A DNA stretch of 64,000 nucleotides from JADJWR01 sp963847675. GTDB lineage: Bacteria; Pseudomonadota; Gammaproteobacteria; Burkholderiales; Burkholderiaceae_F. Positions 1-8,034 of this stretch are shown piece after piece. Position 1 is the stretch's first letter. Each line of letters begins with the position of its first letter. Made by a program: the position numbers and the translations under genes. The stretch covers positions 1-64,000 of the forward strand of contig CAWKAP010000012.1 in NCBI GenBank assembly GCA_963847675.1, in the 5' to 3' direction. A model generated the notes under the pieces. It ran no database searches, was not told the origin of the DNA, and was given only the letters and a program-made list of their open reading frames with translations.

Positions 1-2
1 TC

Positions 3-725
3 CTGTATGACCGGATGAAAAACGTTTACATCGGCCGTCTGGCTGGCCGACCCAAATTCAACGATACGCTGGTCGGCTTTGCCCTGCACTACGGGTTCAT
101 ACCACGGGTTGCACCATCGTATGCGGCCTGGGTGAAAGGCAAGGTCGAACGGCCTTATACCTTCATCCGTGAAGGGTTCTGGCGCGGTTACGGATACCTT
201 TGTCTCGACACGGCCAACCGCGATCTGGGCAACTGGTTGAAGATGAAAGATCAGCGGGTACACGGTACCACCCATGAAGTCATCGCCACCCGGTTCGAAA
301 GAGAACGGCCGCATCTGGGATCGCTCCCACGTCAGCCATTCGATACCGCTTACCGGATTTTTCGAAAGGTCCATAAGGATTGCACGGTTCGATTCGAGGG
401 TAATAGTTTTGTCGTTCCACACCCGCTGGTGGGTAGAAGCATCGTCCTGAGAGTCAAAGAACGTATCATGCGCATCTTCGATGATGACCGCCTGGTGGTC
501 ACCTATGAAATTCCATCGACCAAAGGCAATCTTGTTCAGGACAAGCGTTTTTATGCGGCCCTGAAAAAAGACCGCGACATGAACCGGCGTAAATATGGAC
601 GCCCCAAGCCGGGTAAAGGCCGTGCCAAGCGAACCATCAGTCCGAGCAAGCCCCGGTATGACATGCTGGTGGATGTCCGTTCCATCGACGTTTACGACCA
701 GTTTGTCCTGGAGGTGCAGCCATGA
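3..725 (+). CDS. istA: IS21 family transposase IstA, C-terminal part
   Basis: Cut-and-paste transposase of the DDE/RNase H-fold class that acts with the IstB ATPase on the ends of the IS. The frame is open to the window edge, so this is a 5'-truncated gene with about 240 codons visible. The segment starting LYDRMKN, then FALHYGF, then VKGKVERPYTFIRE matches the end of the catalytic core. The Glu of KGKVER is the position expected for the third acidic catalytic residue. A basic C-terminal stretch (about residues 190-215) is typical. Its stop overlaps the istB start (ATGA at 722). Whether the full gene is intact cannot be judged here. Confidence 0.85.
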   Translation: MYDRMKNVYIGRLAGRPKFNDTLVGFALHYGFIPRVAPSYAAWVKGKVERPYTFIREGFWRGYGYLCLDTANRDLGNWLKMKDQRVHGTTHEVIATRFERERPHLGSLPRQPFDTAYRIFRKVHKDCTVRFEGNSFVVPHPLVGRSIVLRVKERIMRIFDDDRLVVTYEIPSTKGNLVQDKRFYAALKKDRDMNRRKYGRPKPGKGRAKRTISPSKPRYDMLVDVRSIDVYDQFVLEVQP

Positions 726-1477
726 CCGATACGCTGGTTAGCGAACGGATCGAAGCGAATCTGGCCCGGCTGCGACTGCCCCGGATACGGGAAATCCTGG
801 ACCGTATCATTGAATCGGCAGAGCAAAAGAGCCAAAGCTATCTGAGTTTCCTGGACGACCTGCTTGAAGAGGAGGTGGCTCAAAAAGAGCAGCGCCGGAT
901 CGAAACGGCGTTAAAAATTTCCGGTCTGCCGTTCATCAAAGGCATCGATGAGTTTGATTTTACCTTCCAGCCAAAGCTGGATCGTCAGAAGGTCATGTCG
1001 CTGTTCGATCTGACCTTTATCCGCCAACAGGGTAATGTACTCTTTCTCGGTCCTCCCGGTGTCGGCAAAACCCACCTGGCTGTGGCATTGGCGCTGAAGG
1101 CATGTCAGGCGGGACTGAGTATTTATTTTACTACCATGCCGGACCTGATCATCAAGTTGAAAAAAGATCATGAGGCCGGTCGTCCGGGTAAGGGCCGAAG
1201 CTACTATAAGTCTGCATTAGTGATCGTGGACGAGGTGGGCTATACGCCCATTAGCCGTGACGAGTGCAATCTGTTTTTCCAATTTGTGGCCAAACGATAT
1301 GAAAAGGCAAGTACCGTGATCACTTCGAACAAGGCCTTTTCAGACTGGGCAGAATTACTGCAGGACCCGATCATTGTTACCGCTATACTGGACAGATTGC
1401 TTCACCACAGCGCGGTAATCAATATCAAAGGCAATAGCTATCGACTTAAAGGAAAGTCGATGAATGCCGTTCAGTAG
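722..1477 (+). CDS. istB: IS21 family helper ATPase IstB
   Basis: AAA+ ATPase (251 residues, normal length) that assembles on target DNA and activates the IstA transposase. An N-terminal helical part with the RLPRIREILD motif (about residues 17-27) is followed by Walker A GPPGVGKTHLA (about 110-120) and a Walker B-like LVIVDEVGY (about 162-170). The TSNKAFSDW segment (about 201-209) is the usual sensor region of this family. Its start codon overlaps the istA stop, which implies translational coupling. Codon use is mixed and not GC-rich, unlike genes after 2200. Confidence 0.92.
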   Translation: MTDTLVSERIEANLARLRLPRIREILDRIIESAEQKSQSYLSFLDDLLEEEVAQKEQRRIETALKISGLPFIKGIDEFDFTFQPKLDRQKVMSLFDLTFIRQQGNVLFLGPPGVGKTHLAVALALKACQAGLSIYFTTMPDLIIKLKKDHEAGRPGKGRSYYKSALVIVDEVGYTPISRDECNLFFQFVAKRYEKASTVITSNKAFSDWAELLQDPIIVTAILDRLLHHSAVINIKGNSYRLKGKSMNAVQ

Positions 1478-1478
1478 A

Positions 1479-1539
1479 TAAAAGACCGTGGCTCAATTTC
1501 CACGACCCAAAATGGCTCACTTTTAAAAGACCGTTGACA
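1479..1539 (+). repeat. IS21 right end with repeated transposase-binding motifs
   Basis: Directly after istB two related units occur: AAAGACCGTGGCTCAATTTC at about 1481 and a partly overlapping pattern with TGGCTCACTTTT at about 1513, then AAAAGACCGTTGACA. Repeated short motifs at both termini are standard for IS21 ends, where they bind the transposase. I place the boundary at the CA near 1538-1539, which fits the TG...CA termini of the family. The exact last base is uncertain. Confidence 0.6.
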
Positions 1540-1690
1540 GGAGTGCTGTGCGGGCCTTCCACAATAAAGGCTCGTCAGCGCCCCGGCTTTCACGCAGGGG
1601 TAAAAACAGTAAGAAAATCGGTCGGAGGTTCTTGAATTCACGGGTAGTTAAATCCTACCCATCGTGATTTTATTTTATATTGCATCGACA
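1540..1690. other. Intergenic DNA of the left segment, no gene seen
   Basis: About 150 AT-rich bases lie between the IS end and the convergent kinase gene. A short inverted repeat (GGGTAG, loop TTAAATC, CTACCC) lies near 1641-1660. I see no reading frame with a convincing start. The composition matches the IS and kinase fragment and not the GC-rich remainder. Confidence 0.5.
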
Positions 1691-1719
1691 GGGATAACTG
1701 TCCATTAAAGTGTTATCCC
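1691..1719 (-). terminator. Inverted repeat at the end of the kinase gene
   Basis: A perfect 8-base stem, GGGATAAC at 1691-1698 and GTTATCCC at 1712-1719, encloses a 13-base loop. The kinase stop codon lies in the right arm. On the minus strand no long T run follows, so this is a candidate stem-loop terminator or mRNA 3' hairpin and not a classical intrinsic terminator. Confidence 0.35.
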
Positions 1720-2198
1720 TTGTTCTTGTTCAAGACGGTTCCAAGGATGAGGGTGTCTTTCAAACCGTCCATCATCTTCTTCAGTTGGTTGACCGGTGTT
1801 CTTTCGAGCTCAACGACCGGAAGCACGCCGTCCACGTAACGGGACAGAATCAGGGCATCCGGAAATGGCAGCATCGCCGGCCCATCGACAATGACCAACC
1901 GATCGGAAGCATAGCGGCTCTTGATCTCCAACATCATCTTTTCCATGCGGCTCGAGCTTAACAGCTCCGGGGCGTTGGTGACCGGCTTACCGCTTGGAAT
2001 CAAGGTCAACTTGCTGATCCCCGGGTTGATGAGGATGTCGGGAATATCGGCTTCCCCCTTAAGGTAGTCAGTAAGGCCGACTTCAACGTCGAGCGTAAAA
2101 AACTCGGTTGAAAATGACGTGTGCCGTTTGGTTGGTTTTCGGAGATCGGCATCGATAATCAGAACCGTTCGGCTGAACTCCTTAGCATAGCCGAGGAT
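1713..2198 (-). CDS. Polysaccharide biosynthesis tyrosine autokinase, C-terminal fragment
   Basis: C-terminal part of a bacterial tyrosine (BY) kinase of the Wzc/CpsD/ExoP type, which controls exopolysaccharide chain length and export. The fragment begins within the typical AKEFSRTVLIIDADLRKP segment, where DADLRKP is the Walker A' motif. It continues through LTLIPSGKP and a Walker B-like RLVIVDGP to a natural stop. Walker A, the membrane part and everything N-terminal are missing because the sequence switches to unrelated DNA at the GGATCC at 2195-2200. It belongs to the lower-GC left segment. The visible part contains no obvious C-terminal tyrosine cluster. Confidence 0.8.
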   Translation of the reverse strand: MLGYAKEFSRTVLIIDADLRKPTKRHTSFSTEFFTLDVEVGLTDYLKGEADIPDILINPGISKLTLIPSGKPVTNAPELLSSSRMEKMMLEIKSRYASDRLVIVDGPAMLPFPDALILSRYVDGVLPVVELERTPVNQLKKMMDGLKDTLILGTVLNKNKG

Positions 2199-2200
2199 CC
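2195..2200. other. Chimeric junction at a BamHI/Sau3AI site
   Basis: Two protein-coding genes on the minus strand, unrelated in function, are each cut at this GGATCC hexamer. Left of it the frame reads as a BY-kinase from ILGYAKEF onward. Right of it the frame reads as Coq7 down to about ALGTPDP. GC content and codon bias change abruptly at the same point. A restriction site exactly at a join of two truncated genes points to a ligation chimera or scaffold error, though an assembly error at a chance GGATCC is also possible. Confidence 0.75.
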
Positions 2201-2433
2201 GGCGTGCCGAGCGCCTGCGCCTCGTAAAGGGCCTGTGCACAGACCTCGCCGACATGGTTGACGCGCATCAGCGCCGCCGCCTGTTTGCGCTCTTCGGCGG
2301 ACAGCGGCGCCGACTCGGCGCCCTGCCCGCCGGGCGGGTAAGGCCGCGCGGCAGCCGGGGTAGCCGCCACCGTGCGCAATGCGCGGTCGGCCGTGGCGAT
2401 CATCCGGTCGAGCAGATCAAGTTCCCGAGACAT
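2196..2433 (-). CDS. coq7: Demethoxyubiquinone hydroxylase Coq7, N-terminal fragment
   Basis: Di-iron hydroxylase of ubiquinone biosynthesis (hydroxylation of the demethoxyubiquinol ring, membrane-associated). About 79 residues remain, starting MSRELDLLDRMI, with the conserved MRVNHVGEVCAQALYEAQAL segment at about residues 57-76. This segment carries the first iron-ligand Glu in the NHVGEV motif. The rest, including the other ligands, is lost at the 2195-2200 junction. I chose the ATG at 2433 over one 33 bases upstream because family proteins start close to this point. The gene diverges from the porin at 2574, an arrangement I recall from Burkholderiales, so it belongs with the right-hand genome. 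Confidence 0.8.
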
Positions 2434-2573
2434 CGAGCCTCCCGGCCCTTGTTGCGCCAATGCCACAAGGCCGGCTGCTGCACATCATGGCCGAGTAAGC
2501 AAACCGCACTTCGGCAGGCCGCAGGACTATTCTTTTTCCCAGTTTTGAGTATCGCACTCACGGGAGACACAAG

Positions 2574-3932
2574 ATGCGCAAGAGCGTGCTGGCACTGGCA
2601 CTCGCAGTCGCACTACCGGCGGCGTTTGCCCAAGGTCCTGCGACCAATGGCGTCGAGTTGTACGGCCTCATCGACGTCGGCTTCGAAAGCATCGACAACG
2701 GCGCGGTTTCCGTGAACCGGATCAGCAGCGGCTTGTCGACCGGCTCGCGCTGGGGGATTCGCGGTCGCGAGGACCTCGGCGGCGGCTATTTCGCGCTGTT
2801 CACGCTCGAGAGCCGGATCGAGGTCGATACCGGGCAACTCAGCAACAAAGGGCCGATCTACTACTGCGGCACCCCTGCGGCATGCCCCGGGGTCGCCCTG
2901 GTGTCGCCACTGCCGCCGACCGTCGCGCCGGCAGTGCGTGGCGGGATGAACGCGGTCAACGATGCGCTGCTGCAGGCAGGCAGCACCGTCAACAGCCCCA
3001 ACGCACTGTTCGATCGGCAGGCTTACGCGGGCCTGATCACGCCCTTCGGCGCCGTGCTCGGCGGCCGCATGTACACCCCGGGCTATGAGATCCTCACCAA
3101 GTACAACTCGTTCTACGATTCGTTTGCCGGCAACCCCGGGCATCTGGTCGCGATCAACATCCGCGCCAACAACGCGATCCAGTACCGCGCCGAACTGAAA
3201 GGCTTCACGTTCAGCGCGATGTACGGCTTTGGCGGTGCAGAGGGCGTGGCCGGAGGTCGCAACGAGCGTGCCAGCGTGTCGCGTGGCGACGATTTCTGGG
3301 GCGTTGAACTGCAGTACAACACGGACGTCTTCGGCATCGGCGCGGGCTACCAGAACAACCGCACGGTGACCTACGCGAACCCGACTGAAAACAGCAAGGG
3401 ACTGGAGACGTTCAACGTCGGCGCGACGATGAGCTTCGGCGGCGTCAAGCTGTTCGGCCAGTACCTGAAGTCGAAGAACGACAACCCGGTGCTGCGGCCG
3501 GAAGACATCCAGAACATCGTGGTCGCCACCGGCGGCAACCTGGCCGCGATCCAGAACATCCTGTTCACCCAGTACATCAACCGCTTCGACATCGACGGGC
3601 TGCGCGGTCTGGCCGGCCCGATCGACCTCGACATGTACCACCTGGGGCTCGAGTGGGCGCTGGGCAACGGCAGGCTGCTCGCAGCCTACAACCACGCCCA
3701 GGATTCGGCGCGAAGCGCCTGGGCAACGGCCGATGCGAAGGTCGACTCCTATGGCCTCGCCTACTACTACTACCTGTCCAAGCGCACGTGGCTGTACGGG
3801 GCCGCTGCCCTGGCCGCCAACAAGGACCAGTCCCGGGTCGCACTTGGGGCGGCCTGCTGCGTCGGCGGCTGGACCACCGGGCAGGGCGAAGACAGCCGCA
3901 ACATCCAGCTTGGCATCCGGCACATGTTCTGA
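2574..3932 (+). CDS. Gram-negative porin, outer membrane trimeric beta-barrel
   Basis: General diffusion porin of the Burkholderiales type (porin_4 family). The 452-residue product starts with a signal peptide, MRKSVLALALAVALPAAFAQ. The usual first strand ELYGLIDVGF, the GSRWGIRGREDLGGGYFA motif at about residues 57-74 and a C-terminal Phe (GIRHMF) needed for barrel assembly are all present. It is longer than many family members because of a loop around residues 100-145 that holds a Cys pair (YYCGTPAACPG), and another CC pair lies near the C-terminus. GGGAG precedes the start by 8 bases. A terminator follows at 3979, so it is probably monocistronic. Confidence 0.93.
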   Translation: MRKSVLALALAVALPAAFAQGPATNGVELYGLIDVGFESIDNGAVSVNRISSGLSTGSRWGIRGREDLGGGYFALFTLESRIEVDTGQLSNKGPIYYCGTPAACPGVALVSPLPPTVAPAVRGGMNAVNDALLQAGSTVNSPNALFDRQAYAGLITPFGAVLGGRMYTPGYEILTKYNSFYDSFAGNPGHLVAINIRANNAIQYRAELKGFTFSAMYGFGGAEGVAGGRNERASVSRGDDFWGVELQYNTDVFGIGAGYQNNRTVTYANPTENSKGLETFNVGATMSFGGVKLFGQYLKSKNDNPVLRPEDIQNIVVATGGNLAAIQNILFTQYINRFDIDGLRGLAGPIDLDMYHLGLEWALGNGRLLAAYNHAQDSARSAWATADAKVDSYGLAYYYYLSKRTWLYGAAALAANKDQSRVALGAACCVGGWTTGQGEDSRNIQLGIRHMF

Positions 3933-3978
3933 GGGGTCTTTGCGGCGGCTTCCGTCCGCCGGAGTCCGGTCAGGTCCA

Positions 3979-4003
3979 AGGGGCGCGCAGGCGCCCCTTT
4001 TTC
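3979..4003 (+). terminator. Intrinsic terminator of the first porin
   Basis: Perfect 8-base stem AGGGGCGC / GCGCCCCT with a GCAG loop, followed directly by a run of T (3998-4002). It sits 46 bases after the porin stop and has the classical form of a Rho-independent terminator. Confidence 0.85.
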
Positions 4004-4240
4004 ATCATGGGAACCGGGCTGCGGGCAGGGGGCGAACCTGTTGCGCGGAACCCACAGGGGGCACCGCGAATTGGGTGTTTCTTGCAGGCGATTTTTGCCG
4101 CTGCCAGCGAAGTCTGAAAGAATCAGCCCGAGCTTCGTAAAAGAAGTGCTGGGCATCAAGGCGTGCGGAAGTAAGTCGGCCCTTGTGAACGCCCGAGTGA
4201 AGGCCTTGATGTGGGTTCCGTTTCAAAACTGGAGATACAG

Positions 4241-5365
4241 ATGAGAAAAACATGGGTTGCTTTGGCAGTGCTCGGCGCGTTCGCCGGCGTCGCGCAGGCG
4301 CAATCGTCCGTCACCCTGTACGGCATCGTCGACGTCAACTATATGTGGCAGGAACTGCCGACGAGCACCGGCACTTCGACGGCGCCGAGGATCACGCAGG
4401 AAAGCACCAGCGCGATCAACAGCGGCCACCAGTCGGGCAGTCGCTGGGGCATGCGCGGCTCGGAAGACCTGGGCGGTGGACTGAAGGCGATCTTCACGCT
4501 GGAAGGCGGCTACAGCCCTGACACGGGCACGCTGGGCCAGGGTGGCCGCATCTTCGGCCGTCAGGCCTGGGGTGGCCTGCAAGGCGGCTGGGGTACGCTG
4601 GTTGCCGGCCGTCTGGCAACGTTCAGCTCGGGTACCGGCTCGTTCTACATGACCGGCAACGTCGACCCGTTCGCGACCGGTTTCGGCCTCGCCGGCCTCG
4701 GCAACACGATGTACTCGATGAACGCGCTGCGCCTCGACAATTCGATCGCCTACCAGACGCCCAAGTGGGCCGGCTTCCAGTTCGGCGCCGGCTACAGCCT
4801 GAACGCAAGTGGCGCGGAACAGGCGCCGAGCGACAAGAACACCGATATCGTGTTCCTGGGAGCGAACTGGCAGGGCGGGCCGTTCTTCGTGATGATCACT
4901 TACGACACGGCAGACGGCAGCTCCGGCAGGCCCGACCAGAAGCACCTGCAGGTCGGCGGCACGTGGGACATCGGGAACTTCCGCCTCCACGCCGCCTACG
5001 CCGACCAGAGCAACATCGGCGCAGTACCTGCAATCGGCACGGGTGGGTCGGGCGCGTTCGTCACGTTGCCGACCGGCATCAGCGACTACGACACCAACGC
5101 CTGGATGCTGGGCGCAACGTACAAGATGGGCGCGTGGGCGTTCTTCGGCTCGTACCAGGCGCAGAACGCGGACGGCAAGCTGATCCCCGGGACCACTACG
5201 AACTTCGACCCGGATTTCAACATCTGGTCGCTCGGCACGACGTGGAACCTGTCACGGCGGACCAACCTGTACGCCAGCTACGCCTCGCGTAATGCCGACG
5301 GCACGCTGATCGACAACACGTTCAACGGCAAGCAGTTCGCGTTGGGCATGCGCCACCTGTTCTAA
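4241..5365 (+). CDS. Gram-negative porin, outer membrane trimeric beta-barrel
   Basis: Second porin, 374 residues. Signal peptide MRKTWVALAVLGAFAGVAQA, then QSSVTLYGIVDVNY, the SGSRWGMRGSEDLGGGLKA motif at about residues 66-84, and a C-terminal MRHLF ending in Phe. I start at 4241 because GGAG lies 6 bases upstream and the signal peptide begins there; an in-frame ATG 30 bases earlier would add a non-signal extension. It is a paralogue of the preceding porin but differs in loops and length. It has its own long leader (about 237 bases after the first terminator) and its own terminator, so it is likely regulated separately. Confidence 0.94.
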   Translation: MRKTWVALAVLGAFAGVAQAQSSVTLYGIVDVNYMWQELPTSTGTSTAPRITQESTSAINSGHQSGSRWGMRGSEDLGGGLKAIFTLEGGYSPDTGTLGQGGRIFGRQAWGGLQGGWGTLVAGRLATFSSGTGSFYMTGNVDPFATGFGLAGLGNTMYSMNALRLDNSIAYQTPKWAGFQFGAGYSLNASGAEQAPSDKNTDIVFLGANWQGGPFFVMITYDTADGSSGRPDQKHLQVGGTWDIGNFRLHAAYADQSNIGAVPAIGTGGSGAFVTLPTGISDYDTNAWMLGATYKMGAWAFFGSYQAQNADGKLIPGTTTNFDPDFNIWSLGTTWNLSRRTNLYASYASRNADGTLIDNTFNGKQFALGMRHLF

Positions 5366-5390
5366 CCGGGCGGGTCGTTGTCTTTCCGAA

Positions 5391-5414
5391 AGGGCGCCTT
5401 CGGGCGCCCTTTTT
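5391..5414 (+). terminator. Intrinsic terminator of the second porin
   Basis: AGGGCGCC / GGCGCCCT stem with a stable TTCG tetraloop, followed by a T run from 5410. It lies 25 bases after the porin stop, a textbook Rho-independent terminator. Confidence 0.88.
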
Positions 5415-5616
5415 CATTGTCCTCCCGAACGAACCTGATGCATCGGGGCCCACTGCGTCATGCGTCGGTCGGATCGCCGCGACCTCCGGGCGCCAATGCC
5501 GCACGCACGCTGGCTCCGCGTCGGTGAATCGCATACCTTTGGCCGTGCATCGATCGCAGGCGACGAAGATTCGAAGGCGATTTGCGCAAGACAAGCATCT
5601 CCGAACCGAGGCTTCA

Positions 5617-5910
5617 ATGAGATTGAGGGTGCGTGAGCAGGGCGACGAGGTCCACGTCGATGTCGACGGGGTCGCCGGCCGCCAGCAGCGCGTCCTGCAG
5701 GCGTTGAGCGAATGCCAGCGCCGCGCCGTTGCCGGCGCGCTGCCTTCGGCCGCGAGCGACGTCAACATCCGCGCGGGCGCCGACCGGATGCGCATCCGGA
5801 TGAAGGGCCGCGGCGGACTCTGCCTCGAGGCCGAGGCGATCTACCAGTGCCTGCGCGATGCATTGCTCGATCGCAGCGCCGCAACGGGCACCGGCATTCC
5901 CGCGCCCTGA
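5617..5910 (+). CDS. Hypothetical protein, 97 residues
   Basis: I do not recognise a family. The frame has strong G/C bias at third codon positions throughout, which supports real coding. The product is soluble-looking and predicted to be alpha/beta: an N-terminal acidic strand-like part (MRLRVREQGDEVHVDVDG), a central helix with an Ala-rich stretch, then NIRAGADRMRIRMKGRG. It has two Cys (about residues 73 and 82) and no signal peptide or membrane segment. The start is uncertain: an upstream in-frame ATG at 5524 would add 31 residues of poorer codon bias, and neither start has a strong ribosome binding site. It converges with the hydrolase gene at 5971. Confidence 0.55.
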   Translation: MRLRVREQGDEVHVDVDGVAGRQQRVLQALSECQRRAVAGALPSAASDVNIRAGADRMRIRMKGRGGLCLEAEAIYQCLRDALLDRSAATGTGIPAP

Positions 5911-5970
5911 GGCGGGCGAGTCCGAGGAAGCAGGCGCAGACGCTACGAACCGCGCGCTGCGACACTCCGA

Positions 5971-6978
5971 TCAGACGGCAGGCTCCAGAGTCACGCAGAC
6001 CGCAGCGTGATCGGAGTAGATGCGCGCCAGACGCGCGCCGCTGTCGTCGCCGCGGCGCCGCTCGAAAAGATGGTCGCTGAATACCTCGAGCGCCGCCACG
6101 CGGCCGATGGCGCCCTTGGATCCCGCCACGAACGCCTCGGACACCAGCACGTGGTCGATTCGTTGCGGTCCGCCATCATCGAGCGTCGTGAACAGCGCAT
6201 CGCGGTGGCGGTCGTACGGCGCCGGATGCTGACCGACGTCGAAGGCGTCGAAAAGCCCGAAAGGGGAACCGCGCTCGCCCTCGCGCCGGCGGCCGACGTC
6301 GGCGATCATCCGCGTCGTGGCGGCGCGAGCATCGTCGTTGAAGTCGCCGGCGACGACCAGCGGCACCGATCCTTCGGCGGCGGTCTCCTCCAGAACGCGG
6401 CGCAGGGCCGCCGCCTCGGCACCGCGCCGGACCAGCGACCGCAGCTGCGCCCGCGTTTCTGCGAGCGGGTCCGCAGTGTCCTCGCCGTCGACGAAATCCG
6501 GCCGGCGTGACTTCAGATGAACGTTGAACAACGTCAGCGCAGCGCCGCCGGCGAACTCCGGCAGCTGCACTTCGGCCTTCAGCAGCGGCCGCGAGAACGT
6601 CGCCTGCGTGCCGGACTCCGGGATGTCCACCGCGCAACCCTGCGGAAATGCGGCGATCGATTGCAGCGACGGGCGCCACGGCAGGCGCCAGACGATGCCG
6701 AGCCGCGGCTTGTCGTTGTCCTGCCCCGCGAACGGCGCCGCCAGCGACCACAGCCGCGCTCCGCCCGCGCTTTGCCGAACCACGTCGGACAACGCCTGCT
6801 CGTGGAAGACCTCCTGCAGCAGCACGAAATCGGCGGCCAGGCGATCGAGCATGGCCGCCAGCCACTGCGTCTTGGCGATGTACTCGTCGGGCGAATACGG
6901 ATCGACACCGGGGTAGAAGCTGCGTCCCGGCAGGGCCAGGTTCAGGCAGTTCAGGGTGGCGATGCGCAGCGGCTTCAT
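5971..6978 (-). CDS. Endonuclease/exonuclease/phosphatase (EEP) family hydrolase
   Basis: Metal-dependent phosphodiesterase fold shared by ExoIII, DNase I and sphingomyelinases; the true substrate is unknown. The 335 residues show the family signatures in order: IATLNCLNL near the N-terminus, FVLLQEVFHE with the metal-binding Glu (about 50-60), LFNVHLKSRR (about 150), VVAGDFNDD with the catalytic Asp/Asn (about 212), RIDHVLVS (about 275) and SDHAAVCVTL at the end. There is no signal peptide, so a cytoplasmic nuclease or phosphatase is likely. Its 3' end converges with the 97-residue gene. Confidence 0.88.
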   Translation of the reverse strand: MKPLRIATLNCLNLALPGRSFYPGVDPYSPDEYIAKTQWLAAMLDRLAADFVLLQEVFHEQALSDVVRQSAGGARLWSLAAPFAGQDNDKPRLGIVWRLPWRPSLQSIAAFPQGCAVDIPESGTQATFSRPLLKAEVQLPEFAGGAALTLFNVHLKSRRPDFVDGEDTADPLAETRAQLRSLVRRGAEAAALRRVLEETAAEGSVPLVVAGDFNDDARAATTRMIADVGRRREGERGSPFGLFDAFDVGQHPAPYDRHRDALFTTLDDGGPQRIDHVLVSEAFVAGSKGAIGRVAALEVFSDHLFERRRGDDSGARLARIYSDHAAVCVTLEPAV

Positions 6979-7044
6979 CGGCTCGAGCCGGGAAGAACGC
7001 GGCCACGATAGCCGCGCGCCGAGGAACAGGTCAATGCGCGCGGC

Positions 7045-7428
7045 TCAGCGCTTCTCTTCCATCAGCGCGAGCAGGTTGCCGTCGGGATCGTGCATGAACG
7101 CCATCCACAGTTCGTGATCAGGCATCTTCGCGACCCGGTGCGGCTCGCGTTCGAAGTAGACCTGGCGCGAGCGCAGGTCGGCCGCGGCGGCCTCGATGCC
7201 GCTGACGCGAAAATAAAGGCAGAACTGCTCGCGCTTGCCGGTCGACTCATGGCCGCCTTCGAGCATCAGGCGCACGCCGGCGCAGTCGAAGAAGACGACG
7301 TCGCCGAAACGGAACAGCAGCGGCAGGCCGAGCGTGTCGCGGTAGAAGCGCTCGGCCCGGTCGGCATCCGACACGTGCAGCGCGATCTGGCCGATTGCAC
7401 CGAGACCGCTGCCGGGCACGGAATTCAC
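7045..7428 (-). CDS. VOC family protein (glyoxalase/dioxygenase fold)
   Basis: Small metalloprotein of the vicinal oxygen chelate superfamily, 127 residues, one full domain of two beta-alpha-beta-beta-beta modules. Visible family features are IGQIALHVSDADRAERFYRD at about 12-31, LGLPLLFRFGD, and HDPDGNLLALMEEK near the C-terminus, where the terminal Glu region supplies a metal ligand. The start is a GTG whose last two bases overlap the TGA of the upstream gene (GTGA at 7425-7428), so the two are translationally coupled. The reaction is unknown; members range from lyases to resistance proteins. Confidence 0.85.
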   Translation of the reverse strand: MNSVPGSGLGAIGQIALHVSDADRAERFYRDTLGLPLLFRFGDVVFFDCAGVRLMLEGGHESTGKREQFCLYFRVSGIEAAAADLRSRQVYFEREPHRVAKMPDHELWMAFMHDPDGNLLALMEEKR

Positions 7429-7916
7429 TGCTCGTCGTCCTCGAAGCGGGGCTTGCGGGCGAATCCTCGCGCCTCGGGGCTGCCCTGGTAGCCGCGCCGC
7501 GGCCGCTCTCCTTCCGGCCGCGCAGTGCGAGGACCGAAGCTGCGCGGAGGACCCTGCACGACCTGCATCAGTTGCATCACCAGCCGCAGCGCCTTGTTCA
7601 CGGAGGCGTCGCCACGGAATACGCGCGCCACGTCCGGATCGAGCGTGACGGTGAACCCGCCACCTTCGCGCCTGCCCTCGCGTCCGGCAACGCCCGCTTC
7701 TTCGGCCTCGCGCCGCGGCGGGCGCCGCTCGCGCGCATAAGGCGGCGCATCGCCACCGGCGGCCGGCCTCGGGCGACGCGCAAAGGCCGGCGCGTCGCCT
7801 CCTGCGGCCGGCGGGCGCGGCCGGCGCGCCTTCTGGTACGGGTCGGCGTAATCGCCGCCGGGGCGGGCCCGGGGCGCGCTGCTGCGCGCCGGCTTGCCGG
7901 TTTCCTTGCGCTTCAT
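7425..7916 (-). CDS. Low-complexity Arg/Pro-rich protein with short conserved core
   Basis: 163 residues, function unknown. The first 90 residues are disordered, rich in Arg, Pro, Ala and Gly. They contain an imperfect internal repeat of the type RRPRPPAAGGDAPAFAR followed by RRPRPAAGGDAPPYAR. A compact segment FTVTLDPDVARVFRGDASVN (about 87-106), followed by a hydrophobic helix ending LMQLMQVVQG, looks like the only folded part. The C-terminus is again Arg/Gly-rich. The pattern suggests nucleic acid or ribosome association, but that is inference. It is translationally coupled to the downstream VOC gene. Confidence 0.7.
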   Translation of the reverse strand: MKRKETGKPARSSAPRARPGGDYADPYQKARRPRPPAAGGDAPAFARRPRPAAGGDAPPYARERRPPRREAEEAGVAGREGRREGGGFTVTLDPDVARVFRGDASVNKALRLVMQLMQVVQGPPRSFGPRTARPEGERPRRGYQGSPEARGFARKPRFEDDEQ

Positions 7917-7985
7917 CTTGATTTCTCCAGGGTTCGTGGCGATGCCGGTACGGGCGAAAGGCTACGCCAGGCAACGCGCCGAGCG

Positions 7986-8015
7986 CAAAAAAGAACGCCG
8001 CCCGGACGGGCGGCG
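7986..8015 (-). terminator. Intrinsic terminator of fadD
   Basis: On the minus strand the stem CGCCGCCC / GGGCGGCG with a GTCC loop (7996-8015) is followed by TTCTTTTTT (7986-7994). It lies 20 bases after the fadD stop. Confidence 0.8.
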
Positions 8016-8034
8016 CCTAGTTGCGAGCCGGATG

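Larger units (their letters stand above)
1..1539 (+). mobile_element. IS21-family insertion sequence, left part missing
   Basis: The window opens inside an istA reading frame, followed by an overlapping istB and a repeat-bearing right end that finishes near a CA dinucleotide at about 1538-1539. An istA-istB pair with a 4-base overlap is the defining layout of the IS21 family. The left terminus and the first half of istA lie outside the window. Base composition is much lower in GC than everything after 2200, so the element belongs with the foreign left segment. No target duplication can be checked because only one end is present. Confidence 0.85.

Noticed and set aside
1..2200. IS21 insertion as a recent transposition into the betaproteobacterial genome
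   Set aside because: The right end of the IS continues into low-GC DNA with a kinase fragment, and the switch to GC-rich DNA occurs later at a restriction site, so the IS was not inserted into this genome.
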